This document shows, piece after piece, positions 1 through 10,600 of a stretch of DNA of 64,000 bases; position 1 is the first letter of the stretch, and each line of letters starts with the position of its first letter. The stretch comes from a virus. Location: positions 22,400-86,399 of the IMG/VR virus record IMGVR_UViG_3300045918_000157. One strand, given 5' to 3'. Below the pieces are notes generated by a model. The model saw only the letters and a program-made list of their open reading frames with translations. It ran no database searches and was not told the origin of the DNA. The position numbers and the translations under genes are program-made.

Positions 1-1
1 A

Positions 2-3000
2 TATGCCATAGAGTCAGTGAGGATTGAAGACTCTCTAGTAGGCTCATTTGAGGATATTAGCTATGAGGTTAAAGGTCCGGGTGAGGCTGTAACGCTGTTT
101 CCTGTTAATGTAGTTAGTAGTATTGAAGTTGCTGGACAGCAGCTTACATGCTATGCTGGAGCATATACTGCGGCAGGGTTTGATGTAGTTGTCACAGCAA
201 TGGCTCACGGGCTTGCTACAGGCATGACAGTCTTCATAGACTTTTTAGTAGACTCTACTGCAGGCTATCTAGCTGGCGGAGAGTGGATAGAAGGACATAG
301 TGAGTCAACTGGCTCCGGTGATAATGACTATGCTTATTGGGTTGATGGCCATTTTAATCCAGTATACACAGTACCACCTGTAGTTGTAGCAGCTGATGGC
401 AGCTACATTGTTACTATATTAGATGCTGATAGGTTCTCTATTACGGCTTCGTCATCTGTAAATAGTAGTGGGGCCTGTAATATATCTCCGTGGATTGGAG
501 GGTTTATTGCATCGGCAGCTGATACCCTGACCAATTACTTAGGCTTTGATTTCATTTGCCCTAAGGGACTATATTACGCCAATGATGATGGTAGCCTTGG
601 GCAAGTGGCATTGCACGTACACGCACAGGCAAGACTAGTTGATAGCGCAACAGGTGCGCCAATATCAGGTGTATGGTTTGATGTCGTATCGAAGGTGTAC
701 GCAGGAGCAACTACAACACCACAAGCAAATTCGGAACGTGTGCAGGTAACGCAAGGTCGCTATCAAGTTCGTGCACGTAGGGTTGACGTTGAACAGACCT
801 CCACTCGATACGGTCACAGCGTAACGTGGGCAGGTCTTAGGTGCTATCTGCATGATACAAGAACGTTTGGAGATGTTACTGTAATAGCTATGCGTATGAA
901 GGCCAGTAATAATCTTAGCGCACAGGCATCTAGGAAAGTTAATGTTATTGCTACTAGGAAGTTACCTATATGGAATGGCAGTTCGTGGAGTGACTTGACG
1001 CCTACAACGTCGATAGCATGGGCATTGGCCTATGCTTGTAAGCAGGTAGGCATGACAGACCAACAAATTGATCTAGCAACTCTTCTTACACTGGATTCGG
1101 TATGGGCTGCACGCGGGGATCAATTTAATGCGCGCTTCGATAATTTCCTGAGCTTTTGGGAGGCTGTGACAAAAATAGCTCAAGCTGGACGCACTAAACC
1201 TTTTATGCAGGGGGGTGTTATACGGTTTAAGCGCGATCAAGCTCAAACACTGCCAGTTGCTATGTTCTCTATGCGGAATATATCAAAGGGAAGTTTCGCA
1301 ATAGACTACCTAATGCCGACTAATGAAACAGCAGACGCTGTTGATGTAAAGTATTTTGATCAATCTACATGGGCACAGGCAAAGGTACAAGCAAAACTTC
1401 CATCAAGCCTGTCAGTTAAGCCTGCTAAGGTAGAGCTTTTTGGAGTTACAGATAGGAATCATGCTCATAGAGAAGGCATGTACCAAGCTGCCAGCAATCG
1501 CTACCGTAGGAGGATGGTAAAGTTTGGCGCTGAGATGGATGGCTTTATCCCAAGTTACGGAGACTTGATTGCTATTCAGCATGATATGCCGGGTTGGGGT
1601 CAGAGTGGAGAATTGGCAGCAGTAAATACTGCAACTAACCTATTAAGGTACTCAGGCCAACTTGATAATCCTGTGTGGGAAAAGTCACTAGGTGCTGCAG
1701 TTACACCAAATGCAGCTATGGCGCAAGATGGAACTATGACGGCAGCGCTTGTAAACTTTAGTAGTTCGGCAAGCATATTAAGACAAGGAGTACCTACAAC
1801 TGCAGGTTTAACTTATACCTTATCTTTTTGGGCAAAGTCTGTTATAGGTGATCCCGGAATACTATGCGACTTTGGTGATGGGATGTCTGTTCCAGCGGTG
1901 CTATCCAGTAATTTGACAAATTTTAGTTTCACAAAAACTGCTACATCAAGTCCACATATTGATATAGCAATGAAAGGTGCTGCGCAAATTATCATATCTG
2001 GAGTACAACTTGAGTTAGGCTCTTTTGCGACACCGACTATTAAGACAGTTGATACGGCTGTTACACAACAGACTCTAACGTTAAGTGAAATTCCAGAGTG
2101 GGGAGAGGGTACGCATAATATCGCTTTACGTAGGCGAGATGGTACTGTGTCCGGCCCTTACACCGTTTTACCGTCTATTTATGACGGTCACCAAGTAATT
2201 ATCGGCGCTTCTGATTTTGTGCCGTACATAGGCGATAGTGAAGAGAGGACGCACTATGCGTTTGGTTGGGCTGAAACTTACCGTACCCGTGCGCTAATAT
2301 TATCCATAAAACCAGATGGTATACATAAAGTAAGCATTGAAGCTGTAGTTGAAGACGATAACGTGCATACAGCAGAGAGCGGGGTTATAGCTCCACCAAT
2401 GGTTACTAGCCAGCTTACAGGGTACACCAGTAAGCCAGTAGTGACTGGTCTTACCGCAAGATTTGCGTTTAACGTGAAGAATAAGGCAGTTATTACCTGG
2501 AACCCTAGCCCTTGGGCAGACCACTACCTTGTGGAGATGTCCGAGGGCAATGGAGCTTGGCAACGAGTTGGAGAAACTGGTGCAACCAATTTTGTAGCAA
2601 CAGCTGTCTACGGAAAAAATACTATTGTCAGGGTTGCTGCGGTAGGTATGGCTAAAGGTATGTGGTCGCAAACCACAATAACAGTTGTACGACCATTTGA
2701 TGTTATTAGCGCTTCCTATACAATTTTACCGACTGGTATTAAGCTAAAGTGGTCAGTGTGGCCGGAAGTCGCTACTTATGAAATTAGAGTTGGTGGAGAC
2801 TCATGGGAGACTGCTGTAAATGTTGCCAGTCTTCAGGCTTCCGAGTATATGTGGGCAATGCAACAAGCCGGAACACTGGTTATTAGGATTAAGGCTGTAG
2901 ATGTCAACGGAAACTATAGCAGTACATCACGAGATGTAAATGTTATTGTGCCAGCACCTTCTGCACCAGCTATGACTTATGAGCTAGCAGGGCCTGATGA

Positions 3001-4726
3001 AGTCCTTCGCTGGTCTATTCCAACTAGCGGCTTTTTGGTAGATAGGTATGAGATACGACACGGCGCAACATGGGCACTTGGTACATTGCTTAGCACTACA
3101 AAGTCAACATCTCATAGACGGAAGGCTGATTTTGGTGGTGATAGGATTTACTGGATTGCAGCTATAGACGTTATAGGTAACGTTGGTGCAGCAGGAACTG
3201 TCACTATCAGAATAGCAAGTCCCGGCTCTGTTCCAAATATGCGTGTAGATGTTATTGACAATAACGCTCTTATCTATTGGGGTACGCCGCTTACTGGAAG
3301 TCTTCCTATTGATAGGTATGAGGCTCGTAAGGGTGCTGCATGGGCTGATGCAGTTGTGATTGGCAGTAATGGAAATAGTACATTTACTACTGTTTTTGAA
3401 CAGCAGAGTGGTATTTACAACTACTGGATTACAGCTGTAGACAGCGCTGGCAACTTTGGCATACCCATATCAGTTCAGGCGATGATTAATCAGCCTCCTG
3501 ACTATGTTTTACGCGCTAGTATTGATAGCAATTTTGAGGGTGGTAATACTAATAGCCTTAGCTATACTGACAAGGCTTCTGACGTTACAGTGTTTAATGG
3601 GCTGCAAGCTACAAGAGCTATCGGTACTGGATATGGAAGTGTTAGAGGGGTTACTGGATTAAGCAATGTCAAAGACTATTGGGAAGTTACAGTACTTTCT
3701 GGTGCTGATATTCTTATTGGAATAGGAAAAGCAGCTGCTAATCTAAATATTTATGTTGGCCTTGACGAAAATGGTTATGGATATTGGAGCGCAGATGGAA
3801 CTTCTAGGTATGCAGGGGCCACTTCAGCACCGCTTGGTGAAGCATGGGGTATAGGAGATACTATTGGATTAGCTGTAGACCTCACACTCGGTGCAAATTC
3901 CATTGTTACATTCTTCAAGAATGGAACGCAGCAAGGGCCTTCTAAGATTGTTGGAGTAGGACCGTGGTTTCCAATGTTGTCACTACCGTCAGCTAGCGCC
4001 AATCTACTATGTAATTTTGGGGGTACTAAATTTGCCTATGCACCACCGACAGGGTATGATGGAAGAGTTAACGTTGTAGATGATGTCTCTAGTTTGCTGT
4101 TACCAATCAACACAACGGAGTCATGGAGTGAACACTATACTGTAAATGGGTTTGCTACGCCTGATGCACAGGTTGTAGCAGGCTTTCCAATATATATCAA
4201 CCCAAGCCTGACGATTGGTAGCTATACAGAGGTAATTGACTACGGTAGCAATTTACCGGCAACAAATGTAACTGTCCTACTAAGCTCTACAGTTATCTCT
4301 GGTACAGTTGGCATTAGTTGCACTATTAGCTACAAACTGCTATCGGGGGATGTGTGGATTGACGGCCCTGTTGGTGCTACTTCTATGTTGGCCACTAACT
4401 TCAGATACATTAAAGTTGCGTATACGTTTACTGCAACGGCGGGAGCCAACTTGCTCAGAGCTAATAGCTTAAGTATAAAGTTAAGCATTAAGCAACGTGG
4501 AGATAATGGTGCTGGCATAGCAGCTATTGGAGGTACTACGGTAAACTTTGGTTATCCGTTCTTATCGGCTGATACGCCAACAGTGCAGCCAAATGGCAGT
4601 GTACCACTGATTCCAGTAGTAATATATGCTGGTGGTGTAAGCCCAACTAGTTTTATAGTTAGACTTTATAATCTAGCTGGCACTGATGTCGGTGGTAGTT
4701 TCTCTTGGACTGTGAAAGGTTATTAA
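2..4726 (+). CDS. Tail-tip / host-specificity protein J-like, 5' partial
   Basis: The reading frame is open to the left window edge, so the first GTG at 17 is probably internal and the gene is cut at its 5' end. At least 1569 residues remain. The region around residues 320-540 (IWNGSSWSD, then the FLSFWEAV and GGVIRFKRD segments, then a YRRRMVKFGAEMDG segment) has the look of the phage tail-tip J family, which closes the tail tip and contacts the host receptor. Residues about 541-680 form a carbohydrate-binding-like jelly-roll module that begins LLRYSGQLDNPVW. Several fibronectin-III-like repeats follow (repeated RYEIRHGA/RYEARKGA and YWITAVD blocks, residues about 880-1160). A SPRY/concanavalin-like stretch lies near residues 1180-1350. 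The S74 fibre gene starts directly at its stop codon. The family call is firm; the receptor is unknown. Confidence 0.85.
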   Translation, partial: YAIESVRIEDSLVGSFEDISYEVKGPGEAVTLFPVNVVSSIEVAGQQLTCYAGAYTAAGFDVVVTAMAHGLATGMTVFIDFLVDSTAGYLAGGEWIEGHSESTGSGDNDYAYWVDGHFNPVYTVPPVVVAADGSYIVTILDADRFSITASSSVNSSGACNISPWIGGFIASAADTLTNYLGFDFICPKGLYYANDDGSLGQVALHVHAQARLVDSATGAPISGVWFDVVSKVYAGATTTPQANSERVQVTQGRYQVRARRVDVEQTSTRYGHSVTWAGLRCYLHDTRTFGDVTVIAMRMKASNNLSAQASRKVNVIATRKLPIWNGSSWSDLTPTTSIAWALAYACKQVGMTDQQIDLATLLTLDSVWAARGDQFNARFDNFLSFWEAVTKIAQAGRTKPFMQGGVIRFKRDQAQTLPVAMFSMRNISKGSFAIDYLMPTNETADAVDVKYFDQSTWAQAKVQAKLPSSLSVKPAKVELFGVTDRNHAHREGMYQAASNRYRRRMVKFGAEMDGFIPSYGDLIAIQHDMPGWGQSGELAAVNTATNLLRYSGQLDNPVWEKSLGAAVTPNAAMAQDGTMTAALVNFSSSASILRQGVPTTAGLTYTLSFWAKSVIGDPGILCDFGDGMSVPAVLSSNLTNFSFTKTATSSPHIDIAMKGAAQIIISGVQLELGSFATPTIKTVDTAVTQQTLTLSEIPEWGEGTHNIALRRRDGTVSGPYTVLPSIYDGHQVIIGASDFVPYIGDSEERTHYAFGWAETYRTRALILSIKPDGIHKVSIEAVVEDDNVHTAESGVIAPPMVTSQLTGYTSKPVVTGLTARFAFNVKNKAVITWNPSPWADHYLVEMSEGNGAWQRVGETGATNFVATAVYGKNTIVRVAAVGMAKGMWSQTTITVVRPFDVISASYTILPTGIKLKWSVWPEVATYEIRVGGDSWETAVNVASLQASEYMWAMQQAGTLVIRIKAVDVNGNYSSTSRDVNVIVPAPSAPAMTYELAGPDEVLRWSIPTSGFLVDRYEIRHGATWALGTLLSTTKSTSHRRKADFGGDRIYWIAAIDVIGNVGAAGTVTIRIASPGSVPNMRVDVIDNNALIYWGTPLTGSLPIDRYEARKGAAWADAVVIGSNGNSTFTTVFEQQSGIYNYWITAVDSAGNFGIPISVQAMINQPPDYVLRASIDSNFEGGNTNSLSYTDKASDVTVFNGLQATRAIGTGYGSVRGVTGLSNVKDYWEVTVLSGADILIGIGKAAANLNIYVGLDENGYGYWSADGTSRYAGATSAPLGEAWGIGDTIGLAVDLTLGANSIVTFFKNGTQQGPSKIVGVGPWFPMLSLPSASANLLCNFGGTKFAYAPPTGYDGRVNVVDDVSSLLLPINTTESWSEHYTVNGFATPDAQVVAGFPIYINPSLTIGSYTEVIDYGSNLPATNVTVLLSSTVISGTVGISCTISYKLLSGDVWIDGPVGATSMLATNFRYIKVAYTFTATAGANLLRANSLSIKLSIKQRGDNGAGIAAIGGTTVNFGYPFLSADTPTVQPNGSVPLIPVVIYAGGVSPTSFIVRLYNLAGTDVGGSFSWTVKGY

Positions 4727-5797
4727 ATGTCAACCGACTTCCTCAAGCCTATAATTTCTGATAACTATGCACTGTTGTTACCAGCGCTTAATACTACGCT
4801 TAATGAAATAGCAAAAGGGTTCGACCCTTCGACTACAGGTACAAAGATCAATACACCCACAGGATGTATTCAGTGGAACTCTGCTGCAAAAAAGTGGCAG
4901 AAATATAACGGCATAAGTTGGGCTGATTTAGAAGCACTATACTCTATAAATATTAGTGGGAATGCAGCTACAGCCAGTGTAGCAAAAGCAGCTACTTTGG
5001 GGTATTTTACGGCTGCGTCATTAGCTGAACCAAAGCTTGAGCTTCACAAGATTGGCGCAATTGCTGCTATGTGGCACATAGGTGCAGGAGACAAGATTGG
5101 TCTAGTACAGACAACAGGTAACGGTGTTGCAACTGGTGCAGATGTGATTACTATTGATGTCAATACTGGAGCTATTACAGCACCCTCTTTTATTGGGACT
5201 GCTTCTCAACTGAGTAGTACACAACAGGTTAATCCGATAATAGGGAAGTCGGCAGCAATTACTATGGCTCTTGGCGCTACAGCCGCTGGTAGTTTTACAG
5301 CTAGAAGTTCTGGTGCTGGCGATGGTAATTTAGCAGGTTATACGCTATACCACGACAGCTACGCTACCCACCTTGCAGTGCGTGGAGATGGATACGTAGG
5401 TATTGGTGGATGGTCGCGTGCAGCATGGTCTTGGTATACAGACCCCTCTGGTAATATGGTTGCAGCTGGCAATGTGACAGCCTATTCGGACCCTAGGCTT
5501 AAAGAGAACATAAGACCTATAGAAGACTCTGTACATAAACTATGCAAGCTGAATGGTGTACACTTTACGTGGAGAAAAAACATTCAGCATGTGGAAGCCA
5601 AGGCTGGAAAGCCTGACATTGGGATACTTGCTAATGACGTAGAGGCTGTGTTTCCAGAAATAGTAACAGAGTCAATTGCAATTGATGGTGAACGCTACAA
5701 GATGGTAGCTTATGAGAAATTGATACCAGTCCTGATTGAGGCGGTTAAAGAGCAGCAGAGGCAGATATTGCTACTTCAACAGTTGATAGGGTCTTGA
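4727..5797 (+). CDS. Tail fibre with C-terminal S74 intramolecular chaperone
   Basis: This 356-residue protein begins at the ATG directly after the J-like gene stop. The N-terminal half is a Gly/Ala/Thr-rich fibre shaft with a W-x-KYNG-x-SW motif typical of phage collars and fibres. The C-terminal 100 residues are a Peptidase_S74 domain: YSDPRLKENI places the catalytic Ser at residue 254 and Lys at 259, followed by VHFTWRK, IGILANDVEAVFPEIV and a terminal coiled coil (AYEKLIPVLIEAVKEQQRQI). In known members this domain trimerises the fibre and then cleaves itself off just before the Ser. Function as a tail fibre or spike is well supported. Confidence 0.88.
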   Translation: MSTDFLKPIISDNYALLLPALNTTLNEIAKGFDPSTTGTKINTPTGCIQWNSAAKKWQKYNGISWADLEALYSINISGNAATASVAKAATLGYFTAASLAEPKLELHKIGAIAAMWHIGAGDKIGLVQTTGNGVATGADVITIDVNTGAITAPSFIGTASQLSSTQQVNPIIGKSAAITMALGATAAGSFTARSSGAGDGNLAGYTLYHDSYATHLAVRGDGYVGIGGWSRAAWSWYTDPSGNMVAAGNVTAYSDPRLKENIRPIEDSVHKLCKLNGVHFTWRKNIQHVEAKAGKPDIGILANDVEAVFPEIVTESIAIDGERYKMVAYEKLIPVLIEAVKEQQRQILLLQQLIGS

Positions 5798-5798
5798 T

Positions 5799-6263
5799 AT
5801 GGCTTTACCATCATACGGTACTATCTCTATTACTGATATAGCAGCTTACTTGGGAATAAGCGCTAATGGCCTAAATCTTAACGATAGTAGAGTACGGAAT
5901 TTAACCAGTAGGCCTTCAGGAATTATTAGCCTTAATGACTGCCGCTATCAGCCTATAAGTGTGAACTGGAACGGTGCATTTGAAGATAATCATCGAAGCT
6001 CGCAACGTACCTTTAATATCAGCTTTCAATGTTCAACTAGTGGTGGACGGATACCTTTGACGTATAGTTGGACATGGCAATCAAACCCTTCAGGCTTTTT
6101 ATTTACTGATAGAGAGTTTGGTAATGGCTCTATTGTATACACCTTTCCAGGCCCTGAACTACCATCTACAGAACATGCGTATGCGACGCTACGTTGTACT
6201 GCAAGCGATGGTATGACAAGTGGCTATACAGAGTGGTACTTCCATTTATACATTTATCCATAA
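5799..6263 (+). CDS. Small tail-associated protein with Ig/PKD-like domain
   Basis: The 154-residue product opens with ISITDIAAYLGIS and then LNLNDSRVRNLTSRPSGIISLND. This is a variant of the 'SLND..VR.LAG.PSG.ISL.DF' motif widely seen at the start of phage minor tail proteins. Residues 50-154 look like a single beta-sandwich (PKD/Ig-like) with a SYSWTWQSNPSG strand pair. The start codon follows the stop of the S74 fibre by one base, so translation is probably coupled. The role is inferred from motif and position. Confidence 0.65.
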   Translation: MALPSYGTISITDIAAYLGISANGLNLNDSRVRNLTSRPSGIISLNDCRYQPISVNWNGAFEDNHRSSQRTFNISFQCSTSGGRIPLTYSWTWQSNPSGFLFTDREFGNGSIVYTFPGPELPSTEHAYATLRCTASDGMTSGYTEWYFHLYIYP

Positions 6264-6267
6264 GACG

Positions 6268-6747
6268 ATGTACGACCAACTAGATACTAACGGCCAAGTC
6301 GTAAGGGCTAACTTCCAACTTGGTATGTACGATACTCTACCAGAAGGGCACTCATGGGTAGAGCACGTAGATACGCTTGATATTGCAAGACAAGCAGCAT
6401 GGATTGGTGTTAAGGCAGAGCGTGAACGGTTATCTAATGACGGCGGTTATAAAGTTACAGTAAACGGCACTGTTAAATGGTTTCATTCAGATTCCACAAG
6501 TCAGAGACAGCAAATGAGTTTAGTTCTGTTAGGAGCCAATGTTCCAGCCGTACAGTGGAAAACTATGGATGGTAGTAAGGTGACAATGACACAAGCATTA
6601 GCTTCTCAAATATTTCAGGCCGGTGTTAGTCAAGGAATGGCTATCTTCGCTGCAGGTGAGGCACACTATAGCGCAATAAAACTATCACTGGACCCGGCTA
6701 GCTATGACTTTAGCAACGGATGGCCTGAAGTATACCTAGGGGTATAG
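6268..6747 (+). CDS. DUF4376-like tail-associated protein
   Basis: The frame extends upstream, but the ATG at 6268, four bases after the preceding stop, is the better start and gives 159 residues. The C-terminal 110 residues match the DUF4376 pattern: ERERLSNDGGYKVTVNG, KWFHSDSTSQRQQ, VQWKTMDGSKVTMTQALASQ and a final WPEVYL. DUF4376 proteins usually sit beside tail fibre genes and are thought to help fibre assembly. The biochemical activity is unknown. Confidence 0.65.
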   Translation: MYDQLDTNGQVVRANFQLGMYDTLPEGHSWVEHVDTLDIARQAAWIGVKAERERLSNDGGYKVTVNGTVKWFHSDSTSQRQQMSLVLLGANVPAVQWKTMDGSKVTMTQALASQIFQAGVSQGMAIFAAGEAHYSAIKLSLDPASYDFSNGWPEVYLGV

Positions 6748-6749
6748 CA

Positions 6750-7067
6750 GTGGCAAAACTAATAACTACAGTCGTAAAAACAGCCCCATTTCAGTTTAGC
6801 GCTAGTGTTGCAAAAGATGGACTACAGGTAGACCTAACTGGCTGGTCTATAAGCAGTCAGGTATGGACACCTGATGGAATTATAGCTGCTGCAGTAACAG
6901 CTACTATTCCAGATCAGGCTGTAAATAAGGGTAAATACACATTTCAAGCCGCTACTGCACAATGGCCAGATGGCAGTAGTCTATGGGATATGGTCTATCA
7001 GTATAGTGATGGAGTTGGAGGATGGGTAGTAGTCTATGACTTCACTACTGTTTGGCAGATATTTTAG
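6750..7067 (+). CDS. Small beta-sandwich tail protein, BppU-N-like
   Basis: This 105-residue protein starts at GTG two bases after the preceding stop. It has an alternating beta pattern (FQFSASVAKDGLQVDLTGWSISSQVW, IPDQAVNKGKYTF, SLWDMVYQY) similar to the small N-terminal domains of baseplate or fibre-attachment proteins such as BppU. The similarity is only at pattern level. Its place between two fibre genes supports a virion or fibre-anchoring role. Confidence 0.55.
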   Translation: MAKLITTVVKTAPFQFSASVAKDGLQVDLTGWSISSQVWTPDGIIAAAVTATIPDQAVNKGKYTFQAATAQWPDGSSLWDMVYQYSDGVGGWVVVYDFTTVWQIF

Positions 7068-7108
7068 CCTGCGTTGTCGATACCAATAGGCAGTATTACC
7101 AAGGTTGT

Positions 7109-7139
7109 TTGCTGTAATTTAAGCAGTAACATTTATAAT
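7109..7139 (+). promoter_or_regulatory. Possible promoter before the giant fibre pair
   Basis: A perfect TATAAT lies at 7134-7139. The only candidate -35 (TTGCTG, 7109-7114) is weak and sits 19 bases away. The 74-base gap is the first in an otherwise tightly packed rightward array. If used, transcription would start near 7146, favouring the ATG at 7172 for the next gene. Confidence 0.3.
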
Positions 7140-7171
7140 CCGTGCCAAAGCACACCAAGGCGTACTTCATA

Positions 7172-7684
7172 ATGACACTCAAAACTGTGAAAGTCGAAGT
7201 AAAGCTCCTAGGCCCTGACTCAATCTCTATTGTCAACGCCTGCGTAGAGGCGTGCCTAAGTAACTACGAGATAGACAATGGTGTTATTGTGCCTGCGCTT
7301 GTTAAAGCATTTACAGATAGCACTGGTACGGTAACTTTGAACCTATGGCCGAATGCAAGAGGCAGCGCTTCGTCCAGCTACTCAGTTAAGGCAACTCGCT
7401 ACGCCAAACTGCTAGATGTAGTGATAGTCGTTCCAGACGTTGACTCATCCATACCTATTCCAATAGAGCAACTGATAAATGCAGAACCTTATCCAACTCT
7501 AGACGCATCTCAGATAGCCCTATTAGGCGTACAGGCTGCTGCCGCTGCCGCGCAGCAAAATCTAGACTCTTCCGTTATGGCTGCAATCGCGCAGTCAGGT
7601 GTAGCCCAAGCCTACATCAATAGTATAAATAACGTTCAAGAGTTACGAACCATGTTTATGTCATACATAGCGAGTCACCCATAA
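7172..7684 (+). CDS. Fibre-associated protein with beta-sandwich N-terminus
   Basis: An in-frame GTG exists at 7142, but the ATG at 7172 begins the conserved-looking part (MTLKTVKVEVKLLGPDSISI) and gives 170 residues. Residues 1-95 look like a carboxypeptidase-regulatory-like beta sandwich (VPALVKAFTDSTGTVTLNLWPN). Residues 105-170 are Ala/Gln-rich helices typical of fibre shafts. The stop codon overlaps the start of the giant fibre (TAATG), so the two are probably translated together and may form one fibre complex. The start choice is uncertain. Confidence 0.6.
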   Translation: MTLKTVKVEVKLLGPDSISIVNACVEACLSNYEIDNGVIVPALVKAFTDSTGTVTLNLWPNARGSASSSYSVKATRYAKLLDVVIVVPDVDSSIPIPIEQLINAEPYPTLDASQIALLGVQAAAAAAQQNLDSSVMAAIAQSGVAQAYINSINNVQELRTMFMSYIASHP

Positions 7685-10600
7685 TGCCTACAGCAATTGA
7701 AAGCCTTACGGCACAAGTAAATGTCCTTGACACCAACACTACTGCGCTTCTTGCAGCAGTTAGTGATGTTAAGACCGACATAATCGCAAGGGTTGCCGAA
7801 GTTTTCGCTACTAATGCGTCAGCTGGTGATGCTGCTCGCAGTGCAGCTGCCGCTCTTATTTCCGCAGCTTTTGCCAGTACTGACAGAGGTTTAGCTTCTG
7901 CTAGTGCTGAGCAAGCTTTAAACAACGCTTCACAGGCACTGGCTATCTATGGCACAACGAATGCCATGAATGCAGCGCTGATTACGGCTGCGGCACAGAC
8001 ACAGCTTGCTCAAACTGCAGCAGTATCTGCTAGCTCGGTATTGCAGCAAGACCTGAGCGCTATCAGCACGGCACTGCATCGTTCGCCGAATCCTGTCACA
8101 GCGCTATTTATCTATGACACCAGTAGGGATAGCGATGGTGGTGCATGGGTGGAGCGTATGCAACATACGTCATGGATGAATGAGCCTTTGTGTGGTGCAT
8201 GGTTGACAGGTGGGTTTGCTTCGGAATTGCTAGCGCGTGGCGATAACCTGCTGCCGTATGCGGAGCAAATTGACAATGCAGCATGGATAAAAGGTGTAGG
8301 TGTATCAGTCATCGGCAATGTGCGTGACCCTATTGGGGGTTTGTCCGCACAGAAGATAGACTGGTCGAGCGCTGCGGTAAATGCAGGCTTTTCTAACAGT
8401 AATGGCAGTGTAGTTGTGCCTACAGGACAGCCGAATATTCGTTCAGTATGGCTGCGGTCTGACACGCCCGGCACCTTGATTATTGGCAACCCTTACTATG
8501 CCGCCGCTAACTTGACGGCCAACATCACGACAATTTGGCAAAAGTTTGAACTGATACAAACTCCAACAGCGACTTCCGACTCTATAGCTGTGCGTAAAGA
8601 TGCAGGGTCACCAGCCACTATTGAAATCTATGCACCGAAGTTAAACAGGGTCGGCGCTCTACCATCTACCTACTCAGCATCGCCTGAGCTTGTTAGTAAT
8701 GGTGGGTTTGATAGTGGGACGGTGGGGTGGACTGCAACAAACGGCGCAACGCTGGCATCAACTGTTAGTGAAATCACAGTCACAGCGGGAACAGCCGCGA
8801 ACGGCTCCGCCTCACAAGCCATTACTACAGTTATCGGGCAGGCTTACTCTATCAATGTAACCGCCAGAAAAGGCACCGCCACTGATGCCCGCCTGTGGGT
8901 AGGCACAACTGCGGGGGCTTTTAATATAGGGTCAGTCGCAGCGCCAACGACTACCAATACCGCACTACAGTTTGTTTTTGTCGCGACAGGGACGACGACT
9001 TATATCTCCCTTACAAGTTTCGGCGCTGTGATCGGCAATACGGCTTTTTTCTCTGCTGTTTCCTGTAAGCAGATCACCACTCTAGCCACTCCCTACGTCC
9101 CCTACAGCACCCAAGCTGGTAGCTACTACCAGTCCAGTGCAGACGGCAAGTTCTACAAACTGGGCGCTACCTACGGAACGCTAGTTGAGGTCTTCCGTGG
9201 CAACAAGGCCAAGTTTCCACGGCTTTCGGCTATTGTGGCCGAAGCCGGTAGTATCACTATATATGACCTGACAGAGAAGGGCTGTCCGATGTGGATGCGG
9301 TTCAAGACCATTGGCACAAGTGTGCAGGCTGCGATATTTTCAGGAACTATTGGTTCGGTGGCCGCTATTAACGGCTTGATGTGCGTTGGCGCGTCGAATG
9401 TCTCATTTGGTCTTTTTGTGCAGATCAATTTTGCCAAAGACACCACGGTAAGCAACAACGGGTCAACTACCGGCTACAACATTCAGGTGGTGTCTCTGAG
9501 AAACTCCACGGCGGGAATGATAGCGACACTTAACTATTTTCCAGCAGCTATCGCCTCGCGTGATGTAAACGCCGTCGCCATGACCGTGCTACCTGACGCC
9601 CCTATTGACATCGCTACCGGCTTGCAAGTTCCTACTATCGCTGTAGGGACACAAGGCGGAACTAGCATTATTCGGCATGATGGCACGATTATAAGTAGCG
9701 CTATTAACCCTACATCGGTAGCTTACACTGTATTTAGCCCTAGTGGGTTATGGGTAAGTCGCAACGCCAGTATAGGCTCTGCTTATTTTTACAGCAATGC
9801 TTCAATATCTGCTGGCGTAATTGCGTCACCAACTGGATTCCTTGGAGGTATTCCAATTCGTGATGGATGGGTCTTCAGACTAGCGGCAAGTAAATCTGTT
9901 ATAGGTCTTGGGTCTAGTAGCCCGGCACTACCTGAGCTTACCTTTGTGCGTACAGGCATTCAGAGCGTTGCGGCTCGGTTGCAGGCTACTATTGCAGATA
10001 GGTACAACACCGGCTACATGACAGGTGACATCCGCCGCTGCTACCTAGCCAATACTATTGTTGAGAGTATTAGCGCGACTGAGTTGGTTACTAATGGGAC
10101 GTTTGATGTTGATACGGCGGGGTGGACACTTATAAATACAGGAAGTGCAACAGCCACTGTTTCAGCAGGGGTGGTGACACTTAATCCTGTGGACATAGCT
10201 GGCATCGCACGCATTCGGCAACAAGTTAATGTGACGGTGGGAAAAGCATACAACATCACTTTCGTAGGACTATCGGAGAGCGGTTCACCGGCAACGGTGA
10301 CAGTTGGGACAGCTGCTGGTGGTGCTGAATACTTCACAGTGCCGTCAGTGAGCAACACTTCAACTTACTCCAAAGTTATTGTAGCTACCAGCGCTCAACT
10401 ATGGATTAGCTACTTTAAGGCGGGCACTGTACTCGGCATATATCAGGTAGACAGCGTTAGCGTCAAAGAAGTCATCGCAGACCGCTCCTACAAAGCAGCA
10501 GGCGCAAACATTTTCGGAACGCTAGTTAAAAGTGCAGTCGGTGTCGGGAGTCAGCTTGTTGCGTACAGCGGTTTTAGTCCTGCCAACTATGCTAGAGAGA

